Positions 23,939-34,306 of a DNA stretch of 64,000 nucleotides are shown here, one piece after another (the first letter of the stretch is position 1; each line of letters starts with the position of its first letter). The DNA lies in the NCBI GenBank assembly GCA_019828595.1, contig JAHQRK010000002.1:3162001-3226000 (forward strand). The letters are read 5' to 3'. The position numbers were made by a program, and so were the translations under genes. This DNA comes from Aphanomyces cochlioides (taxonomy: Eukaryota; Oomycota; Saprolegniomycetes; Saprolegniales; Verrucalvaceae). The notes beneath the pieces were generated by a model. That model ran no database searches, was not told the origin of the DNA, and worked only from the letters and a program-made list of their open reading frames with translations.

Positions 23939-25236
23939 TTAGAAGTCACCTTCCCAACCTGCATCTTGATTGTCGCGTTGCCCAAGCAGATCAAACGTAA
24001 AGTCCATCTCTCGACGGTGGATAAAGTTTGTCATGATGCAACCAGCTGTGAACATGATTGGGAAGCGTTCTTTCGTAGCATCAAAGGTCTTCATCAATCT
24101 GCGCCATTTTCGCTTGAGACCACCGATGCCCCACTCAACTTTAATTCGTTAGCCTATGCAGTTTTCAATCTACTTTCAAACACTCGACTGACCTGCATGC
24201 ATTTTGTTGTATAGCCGAACACTAGACATATCAACATCACTGTGCAACTCACGCTCACCGATTCGACGCATGATAAACATTTCTTCTCCAACATAGCCTG
24301 GATCCCCAAGCAAGTATTCAAAATAGTCCTCATTCAAGGTGAAATGATCTCGCCAATTCAAATACAATTGAGAATGGCGCAAGATGTTGACGTCGTGATA
24401 CTTTCCAGGATAACCATTGTCCTCGTAAATAATCAAGCCATTGTGATCAATGACCACCGTGTTGTTGAAGCAGTACATGCTCTTGCGACCATTGTACCAG
24501 TTCTTGTGCATAGGATTGTTGTACGGTCGTCGTATTTTGCAAAGTGTGCCGTCAATAAATCCTATACAACCTGGGAATGAGGGGATCACTGCAGCTAGCT
24601 CAAGTCTTTCTCGAGTGTTTGGCCAGCGGATTTCATCTCTGCAAGCCATTTCTACACAAGAACCAATAAATATGGCATCATCGTTGGCTGCAGATCGAGA
24701 CCAATTCCATTGAAGTGACTCATAAGTTGCGGTATTGTCATGCTTAAGATGGAGAACAAAGGTAACAGCCGTTGTTGGGGTGTTAGCTTGGGGCGTCTGC
24801 CATGGATTGTTGACAAAGGGAGTCCTGTCGTTCGTGCATGGCTTGCAATGACTGGACATACAAGCTGACAGAACTCTTCGAAATGCCGAGCTGTAAAGTT
24901 TGTCATTGTTTTGAAGAGATAAGGAGAAGTGGATAGTACACATATGAAGTCGCGGACGGGCTGGGTATGGTCTACGCATGTTTGAGCCTCACACAAGTCT
25001 CCATTCGTCATCAGATCTTCTGCACTGTGAGCAGCAGCAACAACCGTTTGGACTAGTTGGATAACAACAGAGTCGTCGCCTTCGCTTGAGGACGATGTGT
25101 CGGACAGCTCTTCGTCTTCCATGCGTCGTTTAATGTCGAAAATGAAAGATTTTACCACTACAGACGTTTCATGTTGTGTTTTCGAAACTCCCCACAACTT
25201 ATCGGACAGGAAAGAAGTGCGAGTGAAACATGGCAT
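23939..25236 (-). pseudogene. PIF/Harbinger DDE transposase, frameshifted
   Basis: Exon 1 24193-25236, intron 24139-24192, exon 2 23939-24138. The N-terminus is acidic, Ser-rich. A helix-turn-helix-like segment (RRPKLTPQQRLL, then LKHDNTATYESLQWNW) is split between two frames near 24760, so the reading frame is broken. The DDE_Tnp_4 domain is clear: GFIDGTLCKIRRP (first Asp), GYPGKYHDVNIL (second Asp), LLGDPGYVGEE, and VEWGIGGLKRKWRRLM (catalytic Glu, in exon 2). It catalyses cut-and-paste transposition in intact relatives. With one frameshift and otherwise intact domains, it looks recently inactivated. Confidence 0.8.
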
Positions 25237-25279
25237 GATACAAAATTCAAGTAGTTGATCGTGTGTTTTTAACGGATAA

Positions 25280-25330
25280 CTCTAATCCCAAACAAAAATT
25301 CGTTTGTTTTTCGAGCACAAAAGATTAGAG
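25280..25330. repeat. Inverted repeat CTCTAATC/GATTAGAG with inner stem
   Basis: CTCTAATC at 25280-25287 pairs with GATTAGAG at 25323-25330, and an inner AAACAAA/TTTGTTT pair lies between them. It could be a hairpin in the promoter region of the transposase or part of the transposon end. Confidence 0.35.
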
Positions 25331-25368
25331 GATTCCGGATGTAGTGATGACCGGATAATGTGATCCAT

Positions 25369-25644
25369 TCATGTGCAGTCCCCATGAGCGATGCTGAGTT
25401 CGTATATCTTGTGAGTTGTGTTCTCGAACGATGTAATGGTAATATCGGTGAGTTTATCTCTATCATGGAAATATTGCCGATTGAGCTCCTCGGCGATTCT
25501 TGTCCACTTTTCCATCACGGAGCCATGCTCTGCTTCCCATGGCTTCTCATGAACGACATGACGAAGCAGGGCGATGTCGTGACGGCACGCAAACTTGCCA
25601 AAGGACGGCTCCACAGGTTCGACGGATTGCTCTTCTCTTGCCAT
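25369..25644 (-). CDS. Small Myb/SANT-like protein, possibly partial
   Basis: ATG at 25644, 91 aa. The segment FGKFACRHDIALLRHVV followed by EKWTRIAEELNRQ resembles the Myb-like domain that often accompanies oomycete Harbinger elements. After about residue 55 the similarity ends and the frame stops early, so a lost exon or truncation is likely. Confidence 0.35.
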   Translation of the reverse strand: MAREEQSVEPVEPSFGKFACRHDIALLRHVVHEKPWEAEHGSVMEKWTRIAEELNRQYFHDRDKLTDITITSFENTTHKIYELSIAHGDCT

Positions 25645-27469
25645 GATAGGATAATGTCAATACGGATATGTATTAACGCTTCGGATAAATCTACTGCTCT
25701 GAATCCCAACCAACAAACAAAATTCAGGTTTCGTCAGAGAAAAACTGAAATGACTTTTGGTTTCACCCCTCCTCCAGGAATAATGTTTCGGAGGGTTATA
25801 AATTTATACAAGAAACCTGAAATTCAAACCAGAAATTTGGTGCTTCGAAAACTCTCTAATGCAACAATTGCTACAGGCAATGAGAAGGCGCTGAAAACTA
25901 CTTGTTTTACTCCACACATCTAAATCGAGCTCCGCACTTGCATTGAGCTCTGACAAAGGCTACCAAGCCGCAGCGTCCGTGTTGGAGATTGAGGCAACCC
26001 CCGATGCCACTGCTTCTTGCGCCCATGTCTTTCCTACCCCTTCAAATCGCGGGCGAGTATAGGGAATCTTTTGTTACTTTTGCACAACTAATGCATGGCT
26101 CATGAGACTTGAGGCAGCCCTTCCCCCTCCACCATCTCCCCCTATGCCGAGCTTTCCAGACTAGCAGAGTTCAGCCTTCGAATATCAAAGGCGTGTACAA
26201 GTTGAGACGTCGTTCGTCTTCAAGGGGCTAAGCATCAGAGGCGACTCCAACTGCTCGTGGCTTGACGATCAGCGATTTCACTGTCGTAATCTTGGCAATT
26301 GTTCCTGTCGGTGTCGTAAACTGTCGTAAACAAACTTCTGCTGGCATTTGTGCTCAACTTATCCTTAATGCACTTTAACTTAAGTTTTTTTATAAAACGT
26401 ATAAGTTAAACTCGAGCAGAATATCATTGGACATTACAGCTGTAATCGTAATTCGTCGAGAGAAATACAAATTTTAAGTATGAGAAATGTGAATCGCTGA
26501 GAGAACTCTCAGTATTTTCGTGCATCGGCCATTAAATTGATCCGAAATATATGATATTTTGTATTGCCTCACTATTGGAGATATCTTGTCGAATTTGCTG
26601 ATGATGGCCTCAGCAATAGGGTGGGCCAATAGAGTAACTAAAAATTCAAAAAATGTACCCAATCATGCCAAAAACAAATCATAACGTTATCATTTATAGG
26701 ATCGCATGCTCTACTATGCATACGGAGTAGGCATTGGAGACAATGAAGCATTCACCATGTTCACTAGTAAGACGTATCTACAACACTAGGTAGCCTATAC
26801 ATTGACTAGCTGCAATTTTGTGGATTTTATATCGAAATTCCACCTCGCTAAGCCGAGAAAGCCTCCATCATGTTGACCCATTGTAGCTGAAAAAGTGCAA
26901 ATACTATGAGCACTAACTCCAGTTTGAAGCTATAGTTTGGAATTTCATTTGTATCGTCTGTTCAAATGATAACAGGATATAAAATGATGTCTATGTGTGA
27001 AACTTCTATTGCTCTGCTGTGAAAACAAGGCACGCTTTGACAGTATCGCGCCACGACTGTCTCAAACTGTGTCTTGTACACGAGATTTCAAATCAGCATG
27101 ATCATTCTTGCACATGTCATGTTCAGAGGGAGTTGTAGATTAGTGAGACATTAAACTTTTACTACGCATTATGTATGTCTGGGCAAAGCAAACGTTCATC
27201 TCTGTCGTTGTCATCACTTGAAAGTCTAGCTACATAATGATATTAAACGCCATGCGTATTGCATGAGCGCTACGAACTCTTTTGCTATTTGCGGCCGGAG
27301 GTGGCTTGGCGACAACTCTGAAAATCACTAAGTCGATTACATTTGTCCAATCAAACGTATTCAATAAAATAATTGGTCAAAATTTACAAGCCGAGATTCC
27401 TCAGCAAATTCCGATAACAAGTCAACTGGCCAATCGTTTTGTTGCACACTTGGCCTTTTCATTTCAAGG
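25645..27469. other. Intergenic region
   Basis: 1.8 kb without a supported gene. AAATTCAGGTTTCGTC (about 25729) and CAAGAAACCTGAAATTC (about 25810) form an inverted pair with a spacer of about 70 bp. CCAAT boxes at 27347-27351 and 27430-27434 precede the next gene. Confidence 0.45.
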
Positions 27470-28845
27470 ATGGAGCTGCCGACGACACCAACACATGAAC
27501 ACGGCTTTAGGAGGACAGAATCGACCGACGCCACGACGCTTCCTTCGACAAAGACATCGTCAAAACATGAAGAAGCGCTTGGTACATTTCGCATGACTCC
27601 CAAGGGATCGTCAGCAAAGGATTCAACCATGACGTTTGACGAAACGGCATCGCCACCAACTCACTTTCAACGATTCAAGCGATGGTATGTTGGAGACAAA
27701 GACGCCACTGGAAAGCGCTATTGTGGATCTCGCCTATCGCGCTGTCCTTTTGTCTGTTTGCACGTCTTTGGCGGCTTTCTCCTCCTCTGCTTGATCATAA
27801 TCCCAATCCTGACTGCGGTTGTGGTGCCCAATATGATTCAATCCAAGTTTGACGAAGCTATCCGACAGAATCCATTTGGTAAAGCCGAGAATCGCTCCTC
27901 ATCGACACTTCCGTCCACTTTTGAAGTTCTCCCTGATGGATCCCGCGGCAATTTCCGCTTCAACCTGACGTTGGCACCACTCATGGGTATTGGTGGCACG
28001 GCTGAACTTGTCGGCCCGACAGTATTTTATTTTGCTGACCCTGATGGCAAGGACTGGGCCTCCGTCACGTTGTTCGACTCGATTTCGATTCCCGTGAGCC
28101 AAACCAACGCGTTGTCCATGGTGGGGAACTTTTCAGTGTTTGACACGCCCGGTCAAAAGTGGATCGATTCCATCTTCCCGACAAAAACAATTCCGCTGGC
28201 CGTTCATACGCGATGGACCATCAAGTTCTGGGGCTTTGTTTGGTATCACAATCTCGCTCTCAACTCGAGATACGACATGCCCATTGCGACTACATTGCCA
28301 GAGAAATTCGACGAGATCATCCAGAACCCATTCAACGCGTCGTCTTCGTCTTCAAATGAGTCGACAACGACGTTTGAATACTTTTCAAAGTCGGGACCTT
28401 CTAACTTCCGCATCAACACGACAGTGACCAACTTGACGGTGCTACCAGGTACGTTCTACATTGTACATTTCCAAGAAGCGTGTTGACACGGATGGTTTGT
28501 GTAGGTATCGTTGAAGTTGAGGGTCCGATTGTGTTTGCAGTTTATGATGTCAAAGGCAAGGGCTGGGCCAACGTCACGTTTGACTCGGTCTCGTTTCCGG
28601 TCTACCGTACCACACGGCTGTCCTTGTACGGCAACTTCTCCATCTACAGTCTTCCGTCTGCGTCCGTGATTGCAGATGTCGTTACCACGAGCCAATTCGT
28701 CATGGTCGTCAAGACGTGGTGGACGATCAAGTACTTTGGGTTTGTGTGGTACAAGAATTTGCCGCTCCAGTCGCACTTTGACTTGAACTCCGCCACGGGA
28801 ACACAGCTCTGGTCCATCGTCAAGTGCAAAATCTATACATGTTAG
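27470..28845 (+). CDS. Single-pass membrane protein with tandem LEA2/DUF3712-like domains (copy B)
   Basis: Exon 1 27470-28448, intron 28449-28504 (56 nt), exon 2 28505-28845 (439 aa). Ser/Thr-rich cytoplasmic N-terminus, Gly/Cys motif GKRYCGSRLSRCPF, membrane helix (VFGGFLLLCLIIIPILTAV, about 100-118), then two repeats with GKDWASVTLFDSISIP / GKGWANVTFDSVSFPV and IKFWGFVWYHNL / IKYFGFVWYKNL. The intron sits at the same place (LPG) as in the copy at 20547-21792, proving common origin. The lumenal side has many N-glycosylation sequons (NRS, NLT, NFS, NAS, NES, NTT). The last codons differ from copy A, so the exact 3' end is a little uncertain. Confidence 0.8.
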
Positions 28846-30069
28846 CTTTCAACGACTAATTTACTTCCATACATAACGTTACCTCATATCATACCAAATG
28901 CTTCAAATTCACTCTGCTTCGCTCGTTAGATACCAGCTTTGATCCTCAGCGGTGGCTGTCGTCGCGTTGTCTCGACACAACTTTCAGCTCTTCTTGTTGC
29001 CAGGTCGTTGTGGAGTCAATGGCTAAATGACAACGGAGCAGGAGGAACATTGTGCGTTTGTGAGTATAGATTGGGAGTACAATGCAGTGAGAAATTTGAA
29101 ACTTTGTTGCCGTATCGTGCAAGGACAAACAAGTTCGGATGATATCAATTTCATATCCACATGATGGAGACTGGACATGGCTTTCGGCATGTACAATGCA
29201 TGGGTGACGGGAAGAAGTAAACATGGAATCGGGGGAATATCATCTTCCTTTTCTAGATCGTCGTCTTGTCATCTGAACAAAAAAGATTCAAGAGGCTGTC
29301 CTTTCCCAACTGGAAATGGTGCATCCACGCGCCACGTCACGAGTCGTCGAGTGTCAGTTCGCTCTATCAGATTGAAGTTGCGGCGGGGGTTATCTATGCT
29401 AGTCGTCTGCTGGTCAGCGCATCGGGCTAGCACTGTCCGTTCTGAACTAGCAGAGCTGGACCGAGGGGCCCATTTTTCTGTGCGCGGCGATATAAATCGC
29501 AGAGATATCTTCCCGCGAGACGTGGACACGCGGCGGCACTGTACCACGAGCTTCTCTTAAGATGTGGATCGTCGTCGTCCTCTTGTCGTTACCGTTTAGA
29601 TCTGGGGTGAGGCGTTGGACTTTCCATGCTCGTTCTCGTGGTGTTCCAATGTGATGAATTTCACATTCCGTCCTTCCACGTTCCGCTGTGAAAATTTCGG
29701 CAATTCAGCTATTTCGACTAATCTTTGAAAATCCATTTTTTATATCTTGGTTTTTGTATATATTTCAAAATTCACAAAAAAATAATATAATTATGATTTC
29801 TCGGGGGTTGGCAAGCGCTGTGGAAGTGCAACGTACAGTACGGCTCGAAATAGTATTAAATTATAAAGGAATTAATTTGACCATTAGTTGTACATACAAA
29901 AACCAAGATGTCAAAATTTCAGAACATTTAATTTGACCAACAGCCGACTAGACAAGTATTTTGTCCACAGAGGGGGAAGCCACAGTGTAACCCATGGCCA
30001 GATGCCGCGGCCAGACGCCGTTTCCGTTGGCTGTGTGAATGCACTCCATAATTCAATTCACCAGGACAA
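28846..30069. other. Intergenic region, promoter of first HSF gene
   Basis: No gene supported. The HSF upstream module (TTCCGCTGT ... TTTTATATCTTGG ... TTTGTATA) lies at 29661-29760. Confidence 0.45.
29661..29760 (+). promoter_or_regulatory. HSF-cluster upstream module (copy 1)
   Basis: CATTCCGTCC, CGTTCCGCTGTGA, CTTTGAAA, then TTTTATATCTTGG and TTTTGTATAT. The same order recurs upstream of the HSF genes at 32162 and 33629, and parts upstream of those at 37280 and 63309. Confidence 0.4.
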
Positions 30070-30723
30070 ATGCACACAAGCAACGTGGATGCCGCGCTCT
30101 CCGAGTTCTTGCTTGAAGGTACCTTTGACGCCGCGTCGAGCAGTGGCTGGTGGAGCGAAGATTCGATCGACGACACCATGAGCCGAAAGAGCTCTATGGA
30201 CATTTCGACCAACGACCTCGACGCTCTCAACAATGCCGAACGCACAACCAAGTACTTGGACAAGCTCTATTGCATGCTCGAACAATGCCCAACGACCATC
30301 GCTGCCTGGACTCGCAATGGCACGTCGTTTGTCGTGTACAACAGCGATGCCTTCGAGAAGACAATCATACCACAATACTTCAAGCCAGTCAAGTTTGAAA
30401 GCTTCGCCCGCCAGCTCAATTCGTATGGCTTCCGCAAGGCAAAGCACCATGTGAATCGCTCGATCGTGTACGAGTTCCGCCACTCCAACTTTGTCCGAGG
30501 TCAGTCGCATCAACTGGAATCGATCCATCGTCGTCGTCGTGTTCGACGGCACCCATCACCAAAGGCACCTGCACCTCCAGCTACAGATGCCAACGTTCAC
30601 GCTGCCTTGGTCGACTTGATGGGCATCGTCAGGACTTTGAAGGCAGAGCTGGCTGAGACCAAAGCCATGGTGCAGTCGTACTTGGTGGCCCAGGACCAAA
30701 TTGTGCAAGTGACTAGCATCTAA
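30070..30723 (+). CDS. Heat-shock-factor-type DNA-binding protein, HSF-1 of array
   Basis: Single exon, 217 aa. HSF proteins bind inverted nGAAn repeats through a winged helix. Residues 9-35 are an acidic N-terminal motif (SEFLLEGTFD...SEDSIDD). Residues 60-160 are the HSF DNA-binding domain: YLDKLYCMLEQCP, FKPVKFESFARQLNSYGFRK (recognition helix 109-123), a short wing, then FVRGQSHQLESIHRRRRVRR with a basic nuclear-localisation-like patch. Residues 177-205 form a short coiled coil (LVDLMGIVRTLKAELAETKAM), much shorter than the usual HR-A/B. No activation domain is obvious C-terminally. Confidence 0.9.
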   Translation: MHTSNVDAALSEFLLEGTFDAASSSGWWSEDSIDDTMSRKSSMDISTNDLDALNNAERTTKYLDKLYCMLEQCPTTIAAWTRNGTSFVVYNSDAFEKTIIPQYFKPVKFESFARQLNSYGFRKAKHHVNRSIVYEFRHSNFVRGQSHQLESIHRRRRVRRHPSPKAPAPPATDANVHAALVDLMGIVRTLKAELAETKAMVQSYLVAQDQIVQVTSI

Positions 30724-30949
30724 AAGTCGTCGAGTGGTTGCGTGTTGCACGTCATTTAAGATATTTATATGAATTATATGTGCTGTTTTGACACATCTGT
30801 CTGTCGTCATTGTGAAGAAGGACGCCTGAGGACCCTCAGGGATGTATGTCAACATAACAAGATGTGGCAGAGAGAGTCCATTGTCCAATTTGCGCAGCAT
30901 TTTGAACTCAAGCAGCTAGATTCGCCATTGCCGAGTTGCGACTCTGGCG

Positions 30950-31522
30950 ATGCCTTCCTCTGATGCAGGCAGCAACGAAGCTCTCAGTGAGGATGCTTTG
31001 CTCGACGCGAGCAACCTAACCTCCACTACATACATGGACAAACTCTACACCATGCTTGAGCAGTGCCCCAAGTCGATTGCGTCGTGGACTCCGAATGGAA
31101 CAGCTTTTGTCGTGTACGACACAGCAGAATTGGAAGCGACGATTCTCCCCCAGTTCTTCAAACCCATCAAATTTGAATCGTTCGCGCGCCACCTGAGCTC
31201 GTACGGATTTCGCAAGATAAAGGCAGTGGTCAATAACACCGAGCTCTTTGCGTTCCGTCACACGAGCTTTGTGCGCGGTCAATCGGACCAAGTCCACGCC
31301 ATCCAACGTCGCCGCCGCCACCGGCATACCCAGGGCACTACCACAAACGGCGGAGATACTGCCCACCCGGCTCCTACAGGCTTGACCGCTGTTGGGCTAC
31401 AAGATTTGCGGGATGCCATCAACCAATTGCGCTCGGACATGGCTGAAACCAAGGCGATGGTGCACACTCTCATGTCGCTCGACTCGTTAGACGGGACCCC
31501 GAATCCCCCCGCGAGTTCCTAG
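30950..31522 (+). CDS. HSF-type DNA-binding protein, HSF-2 of array (short N-terminus)
   Basis: Single exon, 190 aa, 226 bp after HSF-1. The DNA-binding domain begins already at residue 28 (YMDKLYTMLEQCP). The recognition helix reads FESFARHLSSYGFRK, so the near-invariant Gln-Leu-Asn is His-Leu-Ser here. FVRGQSDQ and the basic patch RRRRHRH are kept. The N-terminal acidic motif is reduced to SEDALLDAS. Coiled coil at about 150-175 (LRDAINQLRSDMAETKAMV). The tail is Pro/Ser-rich. Probably functional but with altered DNA contact. Confidence 0.88.
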   Translation: MPSSDAGSNEALSEDALLDASNLTSTTYMDKLYTMLEQCPKSIASWTPNGTAFVVYDTAELEATILPQFFKPIKFESFARHLSSYGFRKIKAVVNNTELFAFRHTSFVRGQSDQVHAIQRRRRHRHTQGTTTNGGDTAHPAPTGLTAVGLQDLRDAINQLRSDMAETKAMVHTLMSLDSLDGTPNPPASS

Positions 31523-32161
31523 TTCAAATAATCTATCGTCATGCTACTGTTGTCTCCATCTGCTGTCGTATCTTACATCCCGACAAAACAGAGGCAATAT
31601 GGCAGAAACAAGCACATGGAACGGTCGGATGCGAACCACATTCCATCGTCCAAGCTCGCCTTCAGTCCAATCTTCCTCCTTCCGTGTCATCTTGCTGTCC
31701 TTGACCTTCGTCGTGAAGAAACTCAAATAAAGTCATCTATTTCCCTCAAAAATTGCCGACGTCCCCACATAGGCATACAAATTTCAAGTGTAGACGTGGA
31801 GTTCCAGCATGGTTGACTCAACTCCTGCAGCAATCTCGCCTCTAAAGTGCATATTTTGCACCACTAATTAAAATTTTCAGCTCAGTTGACGTTCCGTTGT
31901 AGCCACCATTTGTTCCGCTGTGACGTTCCGCCCTACAGCCCGACATTCCGGCCTATAACTTTGAAACTTTATTCAAAATCACATTGGAATTTTTATGTTT
32001 TATCTTGCTTTTTGTATGCACTAAAAGAAATCCATTTTAATAATACAAAATGTTCGTTGGATCGACAGGTGGAGTCGCCTGATGCGACTGTCCAAGAAAA
32101 GTCGGAGCGTTCTCGACCACAGACGCCATCATTTTTGCATCTTCCATTGCTCCCCCCGACG
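31523..32161. promoter_or_regulatory. Intergenic, with HSF upstream module (copy 2)
   Basis: Contains GACGTTCCGTTGT, TGTTCCGCTGTGACG, GACATTCCGG (31888-31950), ACTTTGAAACTT, and TTTTATCTTGCTTTTTGTAT (31999-32018), 143 bp before the ATG of HSF-3. The 12-mer GTTCCGCTGTGA is shared exactly with the region upstream of HSF-1. Confidence 0.4.
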
Positions 32162-32875
32162 ATGCATTCCCTCGACATGGACTTGGCGCTCGCGGATTTC
32201 CTGAAAGAAGGCTGCTTTGAAGCGACGTCGAGTGAACTTGGAAGCGACGATGCGATGGACTACGATGCCTCCCCCGAGTGGGGTGTGAATCAGTATACGT
32301 CACCGTCTGTTGCGCCCGCACGATCGCTCCATGAAGAGTTCCATGCGCTCCACCGCCCCAACTTTGCCGAGCGCACGACCAAGTACTTGGAGAAACTCTA
32401 CTGCATGCTGGAACAATGCCCCGAAACGATCGCGACGTGGATTCAAGGGGGCAGTTCGTTTGCAGTGCTCGATAGCGAAGCACTCGAGAAGACCATTATT
32501 CCTCGCTTCTTCAAACCCATCAAGTTTGAAAGCTTCATCCGCCAACTCAACTCGTACGGGTTTCGCAAAGCCAAGTACACGGTCCAAAACCAAGTCGTCT
32601 TTGCGTTTCGCCACACAGATTTCCGACGGGGTCAATCCCATCAACTCCAGACGATCAAGCGGCGTCGTCGCGTCAAGCGTGAAGAAAAAAACCCATGCGC
32701 TGATAGTAGTAGCCCTTCAACCCCGCACGACCCGACGGCACCCGTCACGGACGTTCAAGTGGTGCTGCAAGACATTATGAAGTTGATTCAAACGCTTCAG
32801 AGCGATCTCGCTGACACGAAAGCGCTCGTGCATTCGCTGGTCGGCAATGCCTCTGACGAAGTCGTCTTGCTCTAG
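32162..32875 (+). CDS. HSF-type DNA-binding protein, HSF-3 of array
   Basis: Single exon, 237 aa from the ATG at 32162; the open frame upstream has no ATG. N-terminal acidic motif ADFLKEGCFEATSSELGSDD (11-30). DNA-binding domain 74-173 with FKPIKFESFIRQLNSYGFRK (recognition helix 122-136), FRRGQSHQLQTIKRRRRVKR. A Ser/Pro linker follows, then a coiled coil 198-226 (LQDIMKLIQTLQSDLADTKA). All key HSF residues are present. Confidence 0.92.
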   Translation: MHSLDMDLALADFLKEGCFEATSSELGSDDAMDYDASPEWGVNQYTSPSVAPARSLHEEFHALHRPNFAERTTKYLEKLYCMLEQCPETIATWIQGGSSFAVLDSEALEKTIIPRFFKPIKFESFIRQLNSYGFRKAKYTVQNQVVFAFRHTDFRRGQSHQLQTIKRRRRVKREEKNPCADSSSPSTPHDPTAPVTDVQVVLQDIMKLIQTLQSDLADTKALVHSLVGNASDEVVLL

Positions 32876-33628
32876 GAAACCAGTTGGTCCTTCGGAAGAA
32901 AACTCAGTTTATTTAATTGCACTGTAAAAAGTTATATGCACTGACATATCCACGTTGAAATGGGTGAGATGGTCTCGTTCTGGTCATCCCTTAGGTCGTC
33001 AAGCCGCGACTCGCATCGAGCGGCAAGCGCTTCCTGTCGAGCGCGTTACGCTCGGCATGTCGAGTCCGTTACAATAGAAAACCCATCCGATTGCCCTGTC
33101 CAACGAAGGATCGGTCGGTGGAATCTTCCATGAGTGGGATGAATCCAGCAGAATGACTGTGCAACAACTCACATGGAGTGATTGGAAGGCGCTCCGCACC
33201 GCAAAGCCATCTGCGCTCTAGGTCGACGCCTAGATCCTGCATTTTTTGTCTCGTCCATCGATCAAACAGGCCATCGACTCGTCGTGAGAAAGGTAGGCGG
33301 CATTACCATGCGCTCATGTTCTGGCCTGCTGTTTCTCCCATCGTGGGATTGTTTGTTGTTGACTCATGTTCCGTCCCTTAAGAGAGATATTCCGCTGTTG
33401 GGTGAGATCAATTTCGAATTTTATATCTTGAAATATGTAACAAACATTAAAATTTATTTTTAAAAAGCACCGCGGAACGTGGAAATTTTAATACAAGTAA
33501 AATCAACCCAGCTGATTCGACCATGGCAAGGCCACGTTTCTAAATGGACCGCCGGCCACTTTCGAATTCGCCCAACGAACGAGCACGCAGTCGCCGCCGC
33601 CGCCATCGCCACTACCTACTTTCCAACC
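32876..33628. promoter_or_regulatory. Intergenic, with HSF upstream module (copy 3)
   Basis: TGTTCCGTCC (33367), ATATTCCGCTGTTGG (33388), then TTTTATATCTTGAAATATGT (33419-33438). Further on, CACTTTCGAATTCG (33559-33572) is shared with the region upstream of HSF-5 (37240-37253). Confidence 0.4.
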
Positions 33629-34306
33629 ATGGCCTATGCTTCATTCATTGACCCAACGGACGCCGACATCACGGAGCTGTTGAACGAAGGATTGTTCGAG
33701 TACACGTCCAGTGGTGCCGGAAGCGAAGATTCATTGGACTATGAAGACACAAAGCCCGTGCTGGACGTCAATCCGTTGGCGACCTCCGAGTCGGAACTGA
33801 CGGTCCACGATCTCAACTTTGCCGAACGGACCACGAAATACCTCGAGAAACTCTACTGCATGCTTGAACAATGCCCGGAATCGATTGCAGCGTGGACAAA
33901 GAACGGCACATCGTTCGCCGTCTTTGATAGCGAAACGCTTGAGAAGACAATCATCCCAACGTTCTTCAAGCCCATCAAGTTTGAGAGCTTTGCACGCCAA
34001 CTCAACTCGTACGGGTTCCGCAAGGCCAAGTACACGCTGCGTGGCAAGGTTGTGTTCGAGTTTAGCCATGCCGACTTTGTTCGTGGCCAATCTCACCAAC
34101 TTCAAACAATCAAGCGTCGTCGACGTGTCAAGCGCACACCACCACCTGCACCTGCACCCACCGTGGCTACCATTCTGCCTGATGGCACGGATGTTCAAGC
34201 CACTTTGCATGATTTGATGTCCTTTGTGAAGTCTCTGCAAACCGAATTGGCAGACACCAAAGCACTCGTGCGCACCCTCCTTGAGAACAAGACCGTCGCG
34301 CTGTAA
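33629..34306 (+). CDS. HSF-type DNA-binding protein, HSF-4 of array
   Basis: Single exon, 225 aa. The first in-frame ATG is 33629. N-terminal motif ITELLNEGLFEYTSS...SEDSLDYED (14-40) is the best-preserved example in the array. DNA-binding domain 70-169 with the recognition helix FESFARQLNSYGFRK (118-132), FVRGQSHQLQTIKRRRRVKR. The coiled coil at 188-218 (LHDLMSFVKSLQTELADTKA) ends near the C-terminus. Confidence 0.93.
   Translation: MAYASFIDPTDADITELLNEGLFEYTSSGAGSEDSLDYEDTKPVLDVNPLATSESELTVHDLNFAERTTKYLEKLYCMLEQCPESIAAWTKNGTSFAVFDSETLEKTIIPTFFKPIKFESFARQLNSYGFRKAKYTLRGKVVFEFSHADFVRGQSHQLQTIKRRRRVKRTPPPAPAPTVATILPDGTDVQATLHDLMSFVKSLQTELADTKALVRTLLENKTVAL

Larger units (their letters stand above)
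22925..25740. mobile_element. PIF/Harbinger-like DNA transposon, decayed; ends approximate
   Basis: Contains a DDE transposase on minus and two possible DNA-binding ORFs. The proposed ends are the short inverted pair AACCTGAAATTTGT (22925-22938) and ACAAAATTCAGGTT (about 25727-25740), 13 of 14 matching when one is inverted. No clear TWA target duplication was found, so boundaries are weak while the transposase identity is strong. Confidence 0.5.

Noticed and set aside
31886..32161. N-terminal extension of HSF-3
   Set aside because: No ATG in this stretch; it overlaps the conserved promoter module, and other copies start at the acidic motif.
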